Below, piece after piece: positions 44,501 through 53,261 of a DNA stretch of 64,000 nt (its first letter is position 1; every line of letters starts with the position of its first letter). Source of the DNA: UBA2705 sp963977105 (GTDB lineage Bacteria > Pseudomonadota > Alphaproteobacteria > Micavibrionales > Micavibrionaceae); assembly GCA_963977105.1 (NCBI GenBank), contig CAXBNI010000001.1:1240001-1304000 (forward strand). Direction: 5' to 3'. A model generated the notes under the pieces. That model worked only from the letters and a program-made list of their open reading frames with translations, searched no databases and was not told the DNA's origin. The position numbers and the translations under genes were made by a program.

Positions 44501-46367
44501 CGGTATGTTGCTGTCAGAACATATTCGCCTCAAAGGCGCCTTTAACCACTTACATATTTTCTGCGATCCTTCGCCTAACCCTGCGGAATCATTCAAAGAG
44601 CGCAAGCGCCTATTTGATAACGTTATGGGCTGGGATCAGTATAACGCTAAACTACTTTCCAAAGGCGGGCGCATTTATTCCCGTAATGATAAAATACTCG
44701 AACTTACACCGCAGATTAAAAAAGCATTTGGTATTGACGCTGATAAAGTCACGCCACACGAGCTCATGAAAGCGATATTGAAGTCAGAAGTTGACCTGTT
44801 ATGGTTTGGCGGCATTGGTACGTATATCAAATCAGAGACAGAAAGCCATAGCGACGCGAGCGACAAAGCCAATGACCTTATTCGTATTAATGGCAATGAC
44901 GTCCGCGCACGTGTTATTGGCGAAGGCGCAAACCTTGGCGTCACACAGCTAGGCCGCATTGAATACGACCGTGCTGGCGGCCGCCTTAATGCTGACTTTA
45001 TTGATAATTCCGGCGGAGTTGATTCTTCAGATCATGAAGTTAACATCAAAATCCTTCTCAACGAGGTCATGCGCGATGAATCAACAAGCCTGACACTGAA
45101 AAAGCGCAACACGTTGCTGGCGAAAATGACGGATGAAGTCACGCACTTAGTCCTGAAGCATAATTACCAGCAAGCCCAAGCTATTTCATTAACAGAGTTT
45201 AAAGCCAAAGAACATTTACAAGCACATGCGGCCTTAATTGATGAGCTTGAAGCAACTGGTGTTTTGCAGCGTGAATTAGAATTCTTGCCAAGCGTTGATG
45301 ACATTGATTCTCGTCGCCGTGACGGGAAAGGCCTCACACGCCCTGAAATTGGTGTATTGTCTTCATATGCTAAAATTGTCTTCACAGAAAACCTGCTTGA
45401 AAGCGACTTCCTCGATGCACCAGAGCTAAGCTACTGGGTTACCGATTACTTCCCGAAACCCATACAAAATGGCTATAAGAAGGAAATCCTAAACCATAGG
45501 CTACGCCGCGAAATTATCGCGACACGTATCGCCAACAGTGTCATTAACCGCATGGGGCCAGACTTTGTCCGCAGCCGCGTGATTAAAACAGGCATGCCAC
45601 CAACAGAGGTCGCAAAAGCGTATTTGATTGTCAGAGAGGCCTTCGGCCTGCAAGAGCTATGGGAGCGTATAGAAGCCCTCGACAACATTGCGCCTGCCCA
45701 GGCACAAATAAAGGCTATGGATACCGTTGTGCAGCTTGTGGAACGCGAAACATCATGGTTATTGACCAAACTTGGCAAGCCTTTGGATATATCATCTGAT
45801 ATTCACAGCTTTAGCCTTGGCGTAAAAGCGCTACGCAAATCATTTGACACCGTACTTAGTGATAATGAAAAGCAGCGTATGGACGCGCGCTTTACAGAGC
45901 TTGTTAATGACGGCCTGCCAGAAGACATTGCGCATGATATTGCCGCGATACCGGCGCTTGGCTCAGCTTGTGATATTATCCGCGTGGCTTTAGACAGCAC
46001 ATCTGAAATTGATGATGCAGCGCTAACCTTCTACCAAATTGGTGAAGTCTTCCATTTAGAATGGCTACGTCAGCAGGCAAAAGTTCTACCTGTAAACAAT
46101 AAGTGGAACGCAGAAGCGTTAGACGGCCTAATTGACCAGCTGTATTCTTGTCAGACAGGCCTCGCCGTTCATATTTTACGTCACGCAAAACACGAACGTA
46201 AGAAAAACAAAGCCACGCAAACTGGTGTCCGTGAATGGATTGACACACATGAAGGACAGGCTTTGGCCGTGGAAAGCGTATTCTCCGAAATTCGCGCCGC
46301 GGCGAAGGTTGATATTGGTATGTTGATTATTGTCGAGCAGCGCCTGCGCGCTTTATATGGCGGCTAA
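41541..46367 (+). CDS. gdhB: NAD-dependent glutamate dehydrogenase, large (GDH-180) type
   Basis: 1608 aa, the characteristic length of the bacterial large NAD-GDH. It deaminates glutamate to 2-oxoglutarate and ammonia with NAD+, a catabolic route. The first 700 residues are the regulatory N-terminal and ACT-like region (DRPFTLDSIASELSAQGL). The catalytic core begins near 790 with EGIHLRGDEIARGGLRWSDR and LVKNAVIVPVGAKGGFV. The nucleotide-binding part includes SVAGVGDMGGDVFGNGML and VIGEGANLGVTQ. A long helical C-terminal domain follows. It is monocistronic, with AAAGG upstream and a terminator behind. Confidence 0.96.
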   Translation: MIASSLIKSALSTLPKKTTKAEKQFIEDFYKQIPSEDITSLEPEEIADIGHRHYEAGIKRARRDYVEIRTLDKGLDDRRVKRTIIEIISDDRPFTLDSIASELSAQGLVINLSVHTAFHMDKTKDGVAYLTNPSEQSYAQGHLHIELNSYVTHSNIPALKARLKDVLKDVKHATEDWQKMRVRLRACQKSLSQAPTDYPEHEVEEYLNFLEYLYKDNFTFLGYREYTFTGKDKNVQSDIVKGESLGVLREKTPVYIDDNDDGLPPALQMLRKIQPPVSVSKVNKKSTVHRRVPLDAIAIKLFDDKGNVTGEALFIGLFTSVTYSRSIQSIPYLRLKADTVIHKAGYKMGGHNDKALRHILEKYPRDELFQTDISQLVKICKSILRLQERERIALYTRTDPFGRYISCLVYIPRSRYSTRMRLKFQRVLEAELGGECTNYTSQVDDSSLCRVLYTIHHKRRNAPKFDNCAIESKLQEIGRLWRERLTNTLLENTLHDEAHVVELISRYGEAFPLPYRDTYSLMDAASDIDKLEEARVKKSFAVDLYWQPATDKSPQWGVKIYSQSTPIALSDMLPIMENAGLRIISEHPVKVKLQDESDETYWIHDLTMEPKDPELLKETALYAAKARFEEALHKVWSGEMENDKLNRLLISSNMGWRDISILRTYVRYLKQTRFPYSQDYIERAITGHPKIAENLNAFFHAWLDPKNKKDAAMKAAGAALAFDHGMESVDSYDQDSILRAMFTLIDATLRTNFFITTKDEPYKPAIAVKLDSRKIPFLPEPRPYREISVYSPRFEGIHLRGDEIARGGLRWSDRHEDFRTEVLGLMKAQLVKNAVIVPVGAKGGFVVKNPPQKGGRQAFLDEGIACYKLFIRSLLDITDNRVGARVVQQRMVMRRDNDDPYLVVAADKGTATFSDIANEISLERDHWLGDAFASGGSAGYDHKKMGITARGAWESVKRLFREFGHDTQSQDFSVAGVGDMGGDVFGNGMLLSEHIRLKGAFNHLHIFCDPSPNPAESFKERKRLFDNVMGWDQYNAKLLSKGGRIYSRNDKILELTPQIKKAFGIDADKVTPHELMKAILKSEVDLLWFGGIGTYIKSETESHSDASDKANDLIRINGNDVRARVIGEGANLGVTQLGRIEYDRAGGRLNADFIDNSGGVDSSDHEVNIKILLNEVMRDESTSLTLKKRNTLLAKMTDEVTHLVLKHNYQQAQAISLTEFKAKEHLQAHAALIDELEATGVLQRELEFLPSVDDIDSRRRDGKGLTRPEIGVLSSYAKIVFTENLLESDFLDAPELSYWVTDYFPKPIQNGYKKEILNHRLRREIIATRIANSVINRMGPDFVRSRVIKTGMPPTEVAKAYLIVREAFGLQELWERIEALDNIAPAQAQIKAMDTVVQLVERETSWLLTKLGKPLDISSDIHSFSLGVKALRKSFDTVLSDNEKQRMDARFTELVNDGLPEDIAHDIAAIPALGSACDIIRVALDSTSEIDDAALTFYQIGEVFHLEWLRQQAKVLPVNNKWNAEALDGLIDQLYSCQTGLAVHILRHAKHERKKNKATQTGVREWIDTHEGQALAVESVFSEIRAAAKVDIGMLIIVEQRLRALYGG

Positions 46368-46391
46368 GTAATTTGCAAAAATCGTAAAACG

Positions 46392-46425
46392 AAAAAAGCA
46401 GCCCTGTATTCATGGCTGCTTTTTT
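46392..46425 (+). terminator. Terminator of the glutamate dehydrogenase gene
   Basis: AAAAAGCAGCC pairs with GGCTGCTTTTT around a 10-nt loop. The flanking A-run may also serve the convergent gene at 46439. Confidence 0.85.
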
Positions 46426-46438
46426 ATGAGACGTCTGG

Positions 46439-46735
46439 TTACATTATGGCGAGACGGTGCTTTTTCATGCGCTCAATAACGCGGTCTTCAGCTTCTTCAA
46501 TTTTCTGAGAAACCTCTTCAGACGTTTCAAGCACTTTAAAAGCACTACATGACTGGCCGCTTGAATAATAAATCGTCGTACACGCCGCGCCCGCTGCTTT
46601 GCGGGCGGCAATATTTTCGGGATCTGCACTCATAGGGTCCCATCGAAAAATGTTCGCCGCATCGTGACGTATCCCGAGGCCATCTTCCTTATGTAGCATG
46701 ACTTGCACTTTGAATATTGATGATAAAGATGACAT
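46439..46735 (-). CDS. Hypothetical protein, 98 aa
   Basis: Not recognised. The start at 46735 is chosen because AAAGGAA lies 7 nt upstream; the longer frame to 46789 has no RBS. A basic N-terminal part (SSIFKVQVMLHKEDGLGI) is followed by a Cys-containing middle (AAGAACTTIYYSSGQSC) and a charged C-terminal helix (EVSQKIEEAEDRVIERMKKH). No signal peptide or membrane segment. It lies between convergent gdhB and upstream fadD on the same strand. Confidence 0.55.
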   Translation of the reverse strand: MSSLSSIFKVQVMLHKEDGLGIRHDAANIFRWDPMSADPENIAARKAAGAACTTIYYSSGQSCSAFKVLETSEEVSQKIEEAEDRVIERMKKHRLAIM

Positions 46736-46828
46736 AGCACGTTCCTTTGCTGTAAATAACAAAGGCTTATTTATCATTATGGAAATCAAATGTCAAGTTT
46801 TATGTATCGCGCGCTTTCTGCGCCGCCT

Positions 46829-48547
46829 TTATTTTTCTTCGGCAATTACATCCTTACGCGAGAGCTTACCAATCATTGTTTTAGGTAGTGGCTCTGTGCG
46901 AATCTCAATGCGCTTTGGTGTCTCCATCGGGGAAAGATGGTCTTTCAAGAAGCTGCGTAAATCACTCTCACTCAAACTACGTCCGTCTTTTGGCTTAATC
47001 CATGCCTTGATGATTTCACCGCGATCCTCATCAGGCAAGCCCGCAACAATGCATTCTTCCACATTTGGGTGCTGATAAATCGCTTCTTCAACATTACGCG
47101 GGTAGACGTTATAGCCATTAGTGATGATCATGTCTTTGATACGATCTACAATGAAGAAGTAACCGTCTTCGTCCATAGTCGCAACATCACCCGTGCGCAA
47201 ATAACCATCAACAATAGTTGATTTCGTCGCATCTTCGTTTTCCCAGTAGCCCTTCATAATTTGCGGGCCCTTCGCAACCAACTCACCACGCTCGCCCTGT
47301 TTGACTTCTTGGCCGGGCTTATCCTTATCCCACAGCTTTACGTCCGTATTTTGCATCGGCATACCAATTGATCCGGGCTTATTCACGCCCTCCGTTGGGT
47401 TGACACAAATTACAGGTGAAGCTTCGGTCAGGCCATAGCCTTCAACAACAACGCAGCCTGTACGCTTTTCAAAGCTCGACTTCACCTCAACCGGAAGTGG
47501 GGCGCCGCCTGAAATACAGAACATGATTGAGGTTAGATCATATTTATCAATTGTCGGGCAGTTATTAATCGCATTATAAATCGCAGGCACCGCAGGAAAA
47601 ATTTGCGGACGATGCTTATCAATAAGCTTTAACGTCTGCTTAAGGTCGAAACGCGGCAGCGCGACAATCTCGAGCCCCGCATAGACAGAGAAGTTCATCA
47701 CAGCCGTTAACGCGAAGACATGGAAAAAGGGCAACACGCCAACCATCTTCCCTTCACCGCGCGGCGTATCTTTGCACCACTCCACGCATTGGGTAACATT
47801 TGCGACAATATTCGCGTGGGTCAGCATAGCCCCTTTGGGCACGCCTGTTGTCCCGCCAGTATATTGTAACAGAGCCACATCATTATACGGGTCAATCTTA
47901 ACAGGGCGGATCTTGCCATCATTTTGCAGCACCTTTTCAAGTGGGAAGTGACGATCATCATTGGGTATGGTCGCCAGCTCTTTGCCTTTTAGTGTTTTAA
48001 ACAAAAGGCTCTTCGGGAAAGGTAGCATTTCTGTGAATGGGCAAACAATTAATTGGTTCAAACGCGTTGATGACAGCATTTTCAACATTTTATCATGCAG
48101 CATCTTTAAGTCAGCAGTAATCATTAAATCAGTGTGGCTATCTTCGATTTGATGTTTTAATTCTTTACTGGAATATAGCGGATTATAATGGACAACCGTC
48201 GCGCCAATTTTTGTAATCGCATAGAAGGCAACAACGAACATTGGGCAGTTCGGGAGAAAAATCCCTACTTTAGAATTTTTACTGACGCCCAGATTTTGTA
48301 ATCCACGAGCAAGCCGATCAGCTAAGTCTGCGATTTCGCCCCATTTGTATTTCTTACCCAAAAAGTCAAAACCTGGGCGGTCACCAAAATCTGTCCGCGT
48401 TTTTTCCAACATCTCGAATATTGGTTTAATTTCGATGCGGTCTTCCCAATTTATATGATCTGGGTATGATTTCATCCAAACGTGATCTTTGTTCAGAAGC
48501 TTCTCTGACGCCTTTTTTTCTACTGATGTGTCATTATTATCTGTCAT
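46829..48547 (-). CDS. fadD: Long-chain acyl-CoA synthetase (AMP-dependent ligase)
   Basis: 572 aa ANL-superfamily enzyme that activates fatty acids with ATP and CoA. The P-loop motif is YTGGTTGVPKGAMLTH, and the core has GYGLTEASPV, the YLRTGDVATMDEDGYFFIVDR hinge region and the C-terminal KDMIITNGYNVYPRNVEE. These fit FadD rather than acetyl-CoA synthetase. The most likely role is entry of exogenous fatty acids into beta-oxidation or lipid synthesis. Single gene. Confidence 0.9.
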   Translation of the reverse strand: MTDNNDTSVEKKASEKLLNKDHVWMKSYPDHINWEDRIEIKPIFEMLEKTRTDFGDRPGFDFLGKKYKWGEIADLADRLARGLQNLGVSKNSKVGIFLPNCPMFVVAFYAITKIGATVVHYNPLYSSKELKHQIEDSHTDLMITADLKMLHDKMLKMLSSTRLNQLIVCPFTEMLPFPKSLLFKTLKGKELATIPNDDRHFPLEKVLQNDGKIRPVKIDPYNDVALLQYTGGTTGVPKGAMLTHANIVANVTQCVEWCKDTPRGEGKMVGVLPFFHVFALTAVMNFSVYAGLEIVALPRFDLKQTLKLIDKHRPQIFPAVPAIYNAINNCPTIDKYDLTSIMFCISGGAPLPVEVKSSFEKRTGCVVVEGYGLTEASPVICVNPTEGVNKPGSIGMPMQNTDVKLWDKDKPGQEVKQGERGELVAKGPQIMKGYWENEDATKSTIVDGYLRTGDVATMDEDGYFFIVDRIKDMIITNGYNVYPRNVEEAIYQHPNVEECIVAGLPDEDRGEIIKAWIKPKDGRSLSESDLRSFLKDHLSPMETPKRIEIRTEPLPKTMIGKLSRKDVIAEEK

Positions 48548-48902
48548 TAATTTTCCCTCAAGACGCCTCTGTTACAGGAATTACCCTTCAAACAACAGAG
48601 TATATACGCCCTTTAACAGCCCTAATTTTATAAAAAATATATCACCTAATTATACTACGATTTCTGTGAAAATGTCATTAATTTATCAAAAGTTGTACTC
48701 ACCACATCAAGAAACACAATTTAAAAACAATAACATAATACGAGCTATCTATATAACGCATAGCTAATATACATAATTTTGTAGACTCTAAGTTGTAATT
48801 GTGTTTAATATTTCACTTAAGAATAAGCCTTTATTAAGAGGCAAACTATATTAGATTAATTATTTTACTCATTTTTCTAAAGACTCATTTGCAAGGGAGG
48901 CA
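48548..48902. other. 355-bp AT-rich intergenic region
   Basis: Divergent promoter region between fadD and the cold-shock gene. It is markedly AT-rich with no convincing open reading frame, hairpin terminator or tRNA. Several TTAAT-like boxes occur, but none has a clean -35/-10 pair. The long 5' part before the cold-shock gene could act as an mRNA leader; nothing decisive is visible. Confidence 0.5.
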
Positions 48903-49538
48903 ATGATGGTCATCGTTGTTAAAAAATCAGTTGATATCTTAAGTCAGAACCCTATGGAGTTTGGTGCCGACATCATTGACGATTACGTCGATGTTGACAT
49001 TGAGGTCAAACTAAAGTGGTTTAACCAGCCTAAAGGCTTTGGTTTTGTCGTCCCGTCAAACAAAGATGTTGACGCATTCCTACACATTACAACACTCCAA
49101 AAAGCTGAAATACAAACCATCGGCGAAGGCGCATTATTAATATGCGATATTGGCTACGGCGCAAAAGGCGCAATGGTTCGTAAAGTCAAAGAACTTATTG
49201 ACCCCGGCCTCATGCCTGGTGAAAATTCCGAAGAGCTCGTGCAAAAATCAGGTTTTAACGGTATGCAAGGGATTGTGAAGTGGTACAAACCTGATAAAGG
49301 CTTTGGCTTTATCATTCCTGATGATGGGCAAAAAGATGTTTTTATCCATAAAACCTGTCTTGAAAAGCATGACATTGACGTTCTTATCCCCGGCCAACGC
49401 ATTAAAATGGCTGTGAAAGATGTACCAAAAGGACGCGAAGCCGTGACAATAGAGATGTTAGATGATAAGAGTGAAGCACATGACAATCAGAAAGACTCTA
49501 CGGTCATTCAAATGATTGCGCCACACAACGCGCCCTAA
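48903..49538 (+). CDS. Tandem cold-shock-domain protein
   Basis: 211 aa cytosolic protein with two cold-shock domains, which bind single-stranded RNA or DNA. Domain 1 (about 33-100) has LKWFNQPKGFGFVVPSNKD with RNP1-like KGFGFV; domain 2 (about 122-190) has VKWYKPDKGFGFIIPDDG with KGFGFI and DVFIHKTCLE. Domain 1 carries a degenerate second RNP motif (DAFLHITTL). A 30-residue N-terminal segment and a polar C-terminal tail flank them. AGGGAGG precedes the tandem ATGs at 48903 and 48906. Double-CSD proteins are widespread in alphaproteobacteria and act as RNA chaperones. Confidence 0.9.
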   Translation: MMVIVVKKSVDILSQNPMEFGADIIDDYVDVDIEVKLKWFNQPKGFGFVVPSNKDVDAFLHITTLQKAEIQTIGEGALLICDIGYGAKGAMVRKVKELIDPGLMPGENSEELVQKSGFNGMQGIVKWYKPDKGFGFIIPDDGQKDVFIHKTCLEKHDIDVLIPGQRIKMAVKDVPKGREAVTIEMLDDKSEAHDNQKDSTVIQMIAPHNAP

Positions 49539-49635
49539 AATCTTACCTGTAAAGCCATCGCTGTATACTTATGTATTGCATGCGCTCGCGTTCCTTATAT
49601 TTATTTTCGCATAACATATATGCTATACTCACATT

Positions 49636-50280
49636 ATGACCGAAGATTTTTCCGAAGTATTAATGACGCTCTACCGCCAAGGTCTCTTCCCCATGGCTGA
49701 GAGCGCTGATGACCCGCAAGTTATGGTCATTGAGCCAAAGATGCGCGGGGTGATCCCCATTCATGACCTCCATATTCCCAAAAGTTTAAAAAAGCGCCTG
49801 AATAAAACCGATTATGAGATAAGAATAGACCACGACTTTTCTGCTGTTATTGATGCTTGCGCTACTCCCGCTGAAGGGCGCGAGAACACATGGATTAACC
49901 GCCCAATAAAAAAAGGGTTTGAAACGCTGCATCGCCGTGGCCAAGCGCACAGTCTAGAAGTCTGGCGCGGAGGTAAATTAGTTGGCGGGCTTTACGGCCT
50001 TGCTTTAGGCGCAATTTTTTGCGGCGAGAGCATGTTTTCTGTGGAGCGTGATATGAGCAAAGTCGCCCTTGTCCATTTATGCGCCTTATTAAGACATTTT
50101 GACTATAAGCTGCTTGATGCTCAATTTATTACAGACCACCTTATGCGCTTTGGCGCTTATGAAATGCCGCAAGATGAATATAAAGGCGCTTTAGACAAAT
50201 GGTCGGGTGCCAAGCGCGATTTTCCAGATGCCTTTGATACGCGGTGGCTATCAGCATATTTAAACGCCGCGCGCCTATAA
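49636..50280 (+). CDS. aat: Leucyl/phenylalanyl-tRNA-protein transferase
   Basis: 214 aa enzyme of the N-degron pathway that adds Leu or Phe to proteins with N-terminal Arg or Lys, marking them for ClpS/ClpAP. Motifs include LYRQGLFPMAESADDPQ, the RVDHDF-like RIDHDFSAVIDACA, TWINRPIKKGFETLH and the core GGLYGLALGAIFCGESMFS. The C-terminal LLDAQFITDHLMRFGAYEM is conserved. TATACT lies 12 nt before the ATG, so the leader is short. Confidence 0.93.
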   Translation: MTEDFSEVLMTLYRQGLFPMAESADDPQVMVIEPKMRGVIPIHDLHIPKSLKKRLNKTDYEIRIDHDFSAVIDACATPAEGRENTWINRPIKKGFETLHRRGQAHSLEVWRGGKLVGGLYGLALGAIFCGESMFSVERDMSKVALVHLCALLRHFDYKLLDAQFITDHLMRFGAYEMPQDEYKGALDKWSGAKRDFPDAFDTRWLSAYLNAARL

Positions 50281-50378
50281 TCCCCACAAAACACCACGAT
50301 GCAGTTCCCCACAGGAAAGCAGGTCATATAACGTGATTTCCTTCGCGCTAAGCCGTGCCATAGCTTAACGTAAGCCGC

Positions 50379-52199
50379 ATGGATAAACAGATGATAGGCA
50401 CACCGCCGCAGCAAATTCTTAAGGACGTTTTTGGTTATGACGATTTTCGTTCAAACCAAGGTGACGTTATCGCGCACGTAATTGCGGGCAAAAGCGCTTT
50501 TGTCTTGATGCCAACAGGCGGCGGTAAATCGCTCTGTTATCAAATTCCTGCGCTCGCGCTGGAAGGCTGCACAATCGTTATCTCACCGCTTATCGCGCTG
50601 ATGCAAGACCAAGTTATGCAGCTACGGGAGCTCGACATACGCGCCTCGACCCTTAACTCAACTACCCCTACTGATGAGCGCCGCCAGATTATTGCACAGC
50701 TGCATAATAACGATATCGATTTATTGTACGTCTCGCCAGAGCGCCTACTTTCCGAGGGGTTTCTTGATATATTGGACCAATGCAAAATCAACCTTTTTGC
50801 GATTGATGAGGCGCATTGTGTATCACAATGGGGGCATGATTTCAGACCAGAATATGCACAACTTCAGGTTTTATCGACGCGTTTTCCTAACGTGCCGCGC
50901 ATTGCCCTAACCGCGACCGCAGATGAGCGCACGAGAAAAGACATTTTGCGCGTTTTGTCCCTAGACGAAGACGCCACATTTATCAGCGGCTTTGACCGCC
51001 CGAACATAAAATATATCGTCACCCCCAAAACTAACCCTAAAAAAGATTTAGAGCGCTTTGTCTCGACCCATCATGCGCGCGATAGTGGCATTATATATTG
51101 CCTTTCACGTAAAAAGGTTGAACAGACAGCCGAGTGGTTTAAAGAACAGGGTTATCACGCGATGCCTTACCACGCAGGGATGAGCAACGACGCACGTGCG
51201 ACAACGCAGGAGCGTTTTTTAAAAGAAGAACAAATTATTATCGTCGCGACCATTGCTTTTGGTATGGGCATAAATAAGCCGGATGTCCGTTTTGTCGCGC
51301 ATCTAGACCTGCCATCTAACATTGAATCCTACTATCAGGAAACAGGCCGCGCAGGTCGTGACGGCCTGCCTGCCCATGCATGGATGACTTACGGCATGCA
51401 GGATGTTGCTTTAAGAAGCGCGATGATCGAGAGCTCAAACGCAACGCAGGAACAAAAATACGTTGAAAAACAAAAGCTCTCTGCGCTGCTTGGTTACTGT
51501 GAGGCGTTACGTTGCCGCCGTCAGATATTACTGAATTATTTCGGCGATGATTTAGAACCTTGTGACAATTGTGACATTTGCCAAACGCCGCCTGAAAGTT
51601 TTGATGGCACGCTGGCTGCGCAAAAGGCTTTGTCTGCCGTCTACCGCACAGGCCAGCGTTTTGGCGTTGCACATACTGTGAATGTACTGCTCGGCAAAGA
51701 CACGGAGCAAACGAAACGCTTTGGTCATGATAAGCTAAACATTTGGGGCAAAGGCGAAGAACATAGCAATAAAGAGTGGCAATCCATTTTCCGCCAGCTT
51801 CATGCCCACGGCTTGCTTAGTGTTGATATGGAATCTTACAGCTCCTTAAAAATCACGCCAGAGGGCGCTGCGTTTATTAAACAAAAGCAAGAAATTGCAC
51901 TACGCGTTGATAAATCAGCGAAAGCATCGCGCTCTGAAAAATCATCCAGCATGATTGAACGAATGCTGACATCCCAGCAAGACCAAAACATATTCGAAGC
52001 CCTGCGCGCCAAACGCGCCGAGCTTGCCAAGGCGCAGAACATACCACCGTACGTTATCTTTCATGATAAAACACTTATCCATATGGCAAAAATTAAACCC
52101 CAAAGCCCCTCAGACCTCTCCCTTATTCCGGGGGTCGGCTCATCGAAGCTTGGGCGTTATGGTGATGAGTTTTTAGATGTGATTGCCCAGAGCGCCTAA
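50379..52199 (+). CDS. recQ: ATP-dependent DNA helicase RecQ
   Basis: 606 aa 3'-5' helicase. Walker A is LMPTGGGKS (about 43-51), the DEAH box is in FAIDEAHCVSQWGHDFRPEY (143-146), and motif VI lies in YYQETGRAGRDG. The RecQ-Ct zinc module has its four Cys (CEALRCRR, then EPCDNCDIC). A C-terminal HRDC domain follows (LRAKRAELAKAQNIPPYVIF). All bacterial RecQ parts are present. It functions in recombination and replication-fork repair. Confidence 0.96.
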   Translation: MDKQMIGTPPQQILKDVFGYDDFRSNQGDVIAHVIAGKSAFVLMPTGGGKSLCYQIPALALEGCTIVISPLIALMQDQVMQLRELDIRASTLNSTTPTDERRQIIAQLHNNDIDLLYVSPERLLSEGFLDILDQCKINLFAIDEAHCVSQWGHDFRPEYAQLQVLSTRFPNVPRIALTATADERTRKDILRVLSLDEDATFISGFDRPNIKYIVTPKTNPKKDLERFVSTHHARDSGIIYCLSRKKVEQTAEWFKEQGYHAMPYHAGMSNDARATTQERFLKEEQIIIVATIAFGMGINKPDVRFVAHLDLPSNIESYYQETGRAGRDGLPAHAWMTYGMQDVALRSAMIESSNATQEQKYVEKQKLSALLGYCEALRCRRQILLNYFGDDLEPCDNCDICQTPPESFDGTLAAQKALSAVYRTGQRFGVAHTVNVLLGKDTEQTKRFGHDKLNIWGKGEEHSNKEWQSIFRQLHAHGLLSVDMESYSSLKITPEGAAFIKQKQEIALRVDKSAKASRSEKSSSMIERMLTSQQDQNIFEALRAKRAELAKAQNIPPYVIFHDKTLIHMAKIKPQSPSDLSLIPGVGSSKLGRYGDEFLDVIAQSA

Positions 52200-52213
52200 C
52201 ATCTGCGTTAAGC

Positions 52214-52795
52214 TTATGGCTTACGTTCTTGCCCAGAAGCACGATATGTCGGCGCATGTAAATTCTTGACAATTGTTATCGGCGTCTGCGCCATGATCCA
52301 TAAATCATTGCGCAAGCTATGCTGTGCCACATATTGATGATCAAAGGCTAGAATCTCATCATCTGTAAGCGTGCCTTGACAGGCGAGCTGCGCTAAACCT
52401 GTTAGCCCCGGCCTTACACTATGCCGTGCATTATCTTTGGCGAGCACATTCATATATGTCGGCGCAGGACGCGGCCCGACAATCCTCATATCTCCCGCAA
52501 GGACATTAAAAAATTGTGGCAGCTCATCAATTTTGCTTGCGCGCAGTATTTTTCCTATAGCTGTAATGCGCTCGCTATCCGGCAAGGCGCGGCCATCAAT
52601 GTCATATGCATCGCGCATAGATTTTATTTTATAGATGGTGAAATCCTGTCCATTTAAACCGATTCGCTTTTGCTTGTATATGGGGGTGCCACGCAATGAT
52701 AGCGCCGTCGCGCAGCTCGCCCCGATCAGAAGGGGGAGCGTTATAGTTACCAAAGCCGCAGCAGCGACAATATCAAATGTTCGTTTTAAGCTCAT
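52214..52795 (-). CDS. Polyisoprenyl-phosphate sugar transferase (initiating glycosyltransferase)
   Basis: 193 aa monotopic enzyme that transfers a sugar-1-phosphate to undecaprenyl phosphate, starting exopolysaccharide or O-antigen synthesis. One N-terminal hydrophobic segment (VAAAALVTITLPLLIGAS) is followed by the catalytic PglC/WbaP domain: YKQKRIGLNGQDFTIYKIKSM, RASKIDELPQFFNVLAGDM with the Asp-Glu dyad, and IVGPRPAPTYM. Start uncertain: ATG 52795 or 52801, neither with a good RBS. No other polysaccharide genes are near. Confidence 0.88.
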   Translation of the reverse strand: MSLKRTFDIVAAAALVTITLPLLIGASCATALSLRGTPIYKQKRIGLNGQDFTIYKIKSMRDAYDIDGRALPDSERITAIGKILRASKIDELPQFFNVLAGDMRIVGPRPAPTYMNVLAKDNARHSVRPGLTGLAQLACQGTLTDDEILAFDHQYVAQHSLRNDLWIMAQTPITIVKNLHAPTYRASGQERKP

Positions 52796-52837
52796 AGCCA
52801 TAGGGTTATTACGAAGCCAAGCCCATGTCAACAATAT

Positions 52838-52866
52838 TTGACATAGACTTGGTTAAGGCGTATATT
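52838..52866 (+). promoter_or_regulatory. Strong sigma70-type promoter of the 115-aa exported protein
   Basis: Consensus TTGACA (52838-52843), a 17-nt spacer and TATATT (52861-52866). The start would be near 52873, leaving ATG 52898 with its GGGAGA site. Confidence 0.75.
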
Positions 52867-52897
52867 ATGCTTAGTTTTACACATGGGAGAGCTTCGA

Positions 52898-53245
52898 ATG
52901 AACACACGTAACACATATTTAGGACTGGCTTTTGTCGCAGCATCTAGCGCAGCGTTATACGGCTTAAGCAATGACAACAGCGCAGAACAAAACAGCTATA
53001 TAGCGTGTAGTTCCAATATTCTGATCCCTCAGACACTTGAACAAGCAGAATACTTAGAAGCGCATGCCGCAGAAGCTTATGCCCGCCTAGACCCAATTAC
53101 TAAAGAAGATTTAGAAAAAGCTGTTGAGATGTTCAGCGATGGCCAAGCATACGAAATTACAGGCATGGACGGCTCCAGCACAACAACGCGGCCAGATGGA
53201 ACGACCACCGTTACGCCATGCGTGTCGTATCGCCTGATACCGTAA
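52898..53245 (+). CDS. Small exported hypothetical protein
   Basis: 115 aa, family unknown. The start is ATG 52898 (GGGAGA 7 nt upstream; the ATG at 52883 overlaps this RBS). A signal peptide is followed by a mature domain (YLGLAFVAASSAALYGLSND), then a polar region with two Cys (IACSSN and TPCVSY) that could form a disulfide, and a Thr/Gly-rich segment (GSSTTTRPDGTTTVTP). Mostly helical in the middle (QAEYLEAHAAEAYARL). It has a strong promoter, so expression may be high. Confidence 0.65.
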   Translation: MNTRNTYLGLAFVAASSAALYGLSNDNSAEQNSYIACSSNILIPQTLEQAEYLEAHAAEAYARLDPITKEDLEKAVEMFSDGQAYEITGMDGSSTTTRPDGTTTVTPCVSYRLIP

Positions 53246-53261
53246 CTCTTTATTTACCTCG

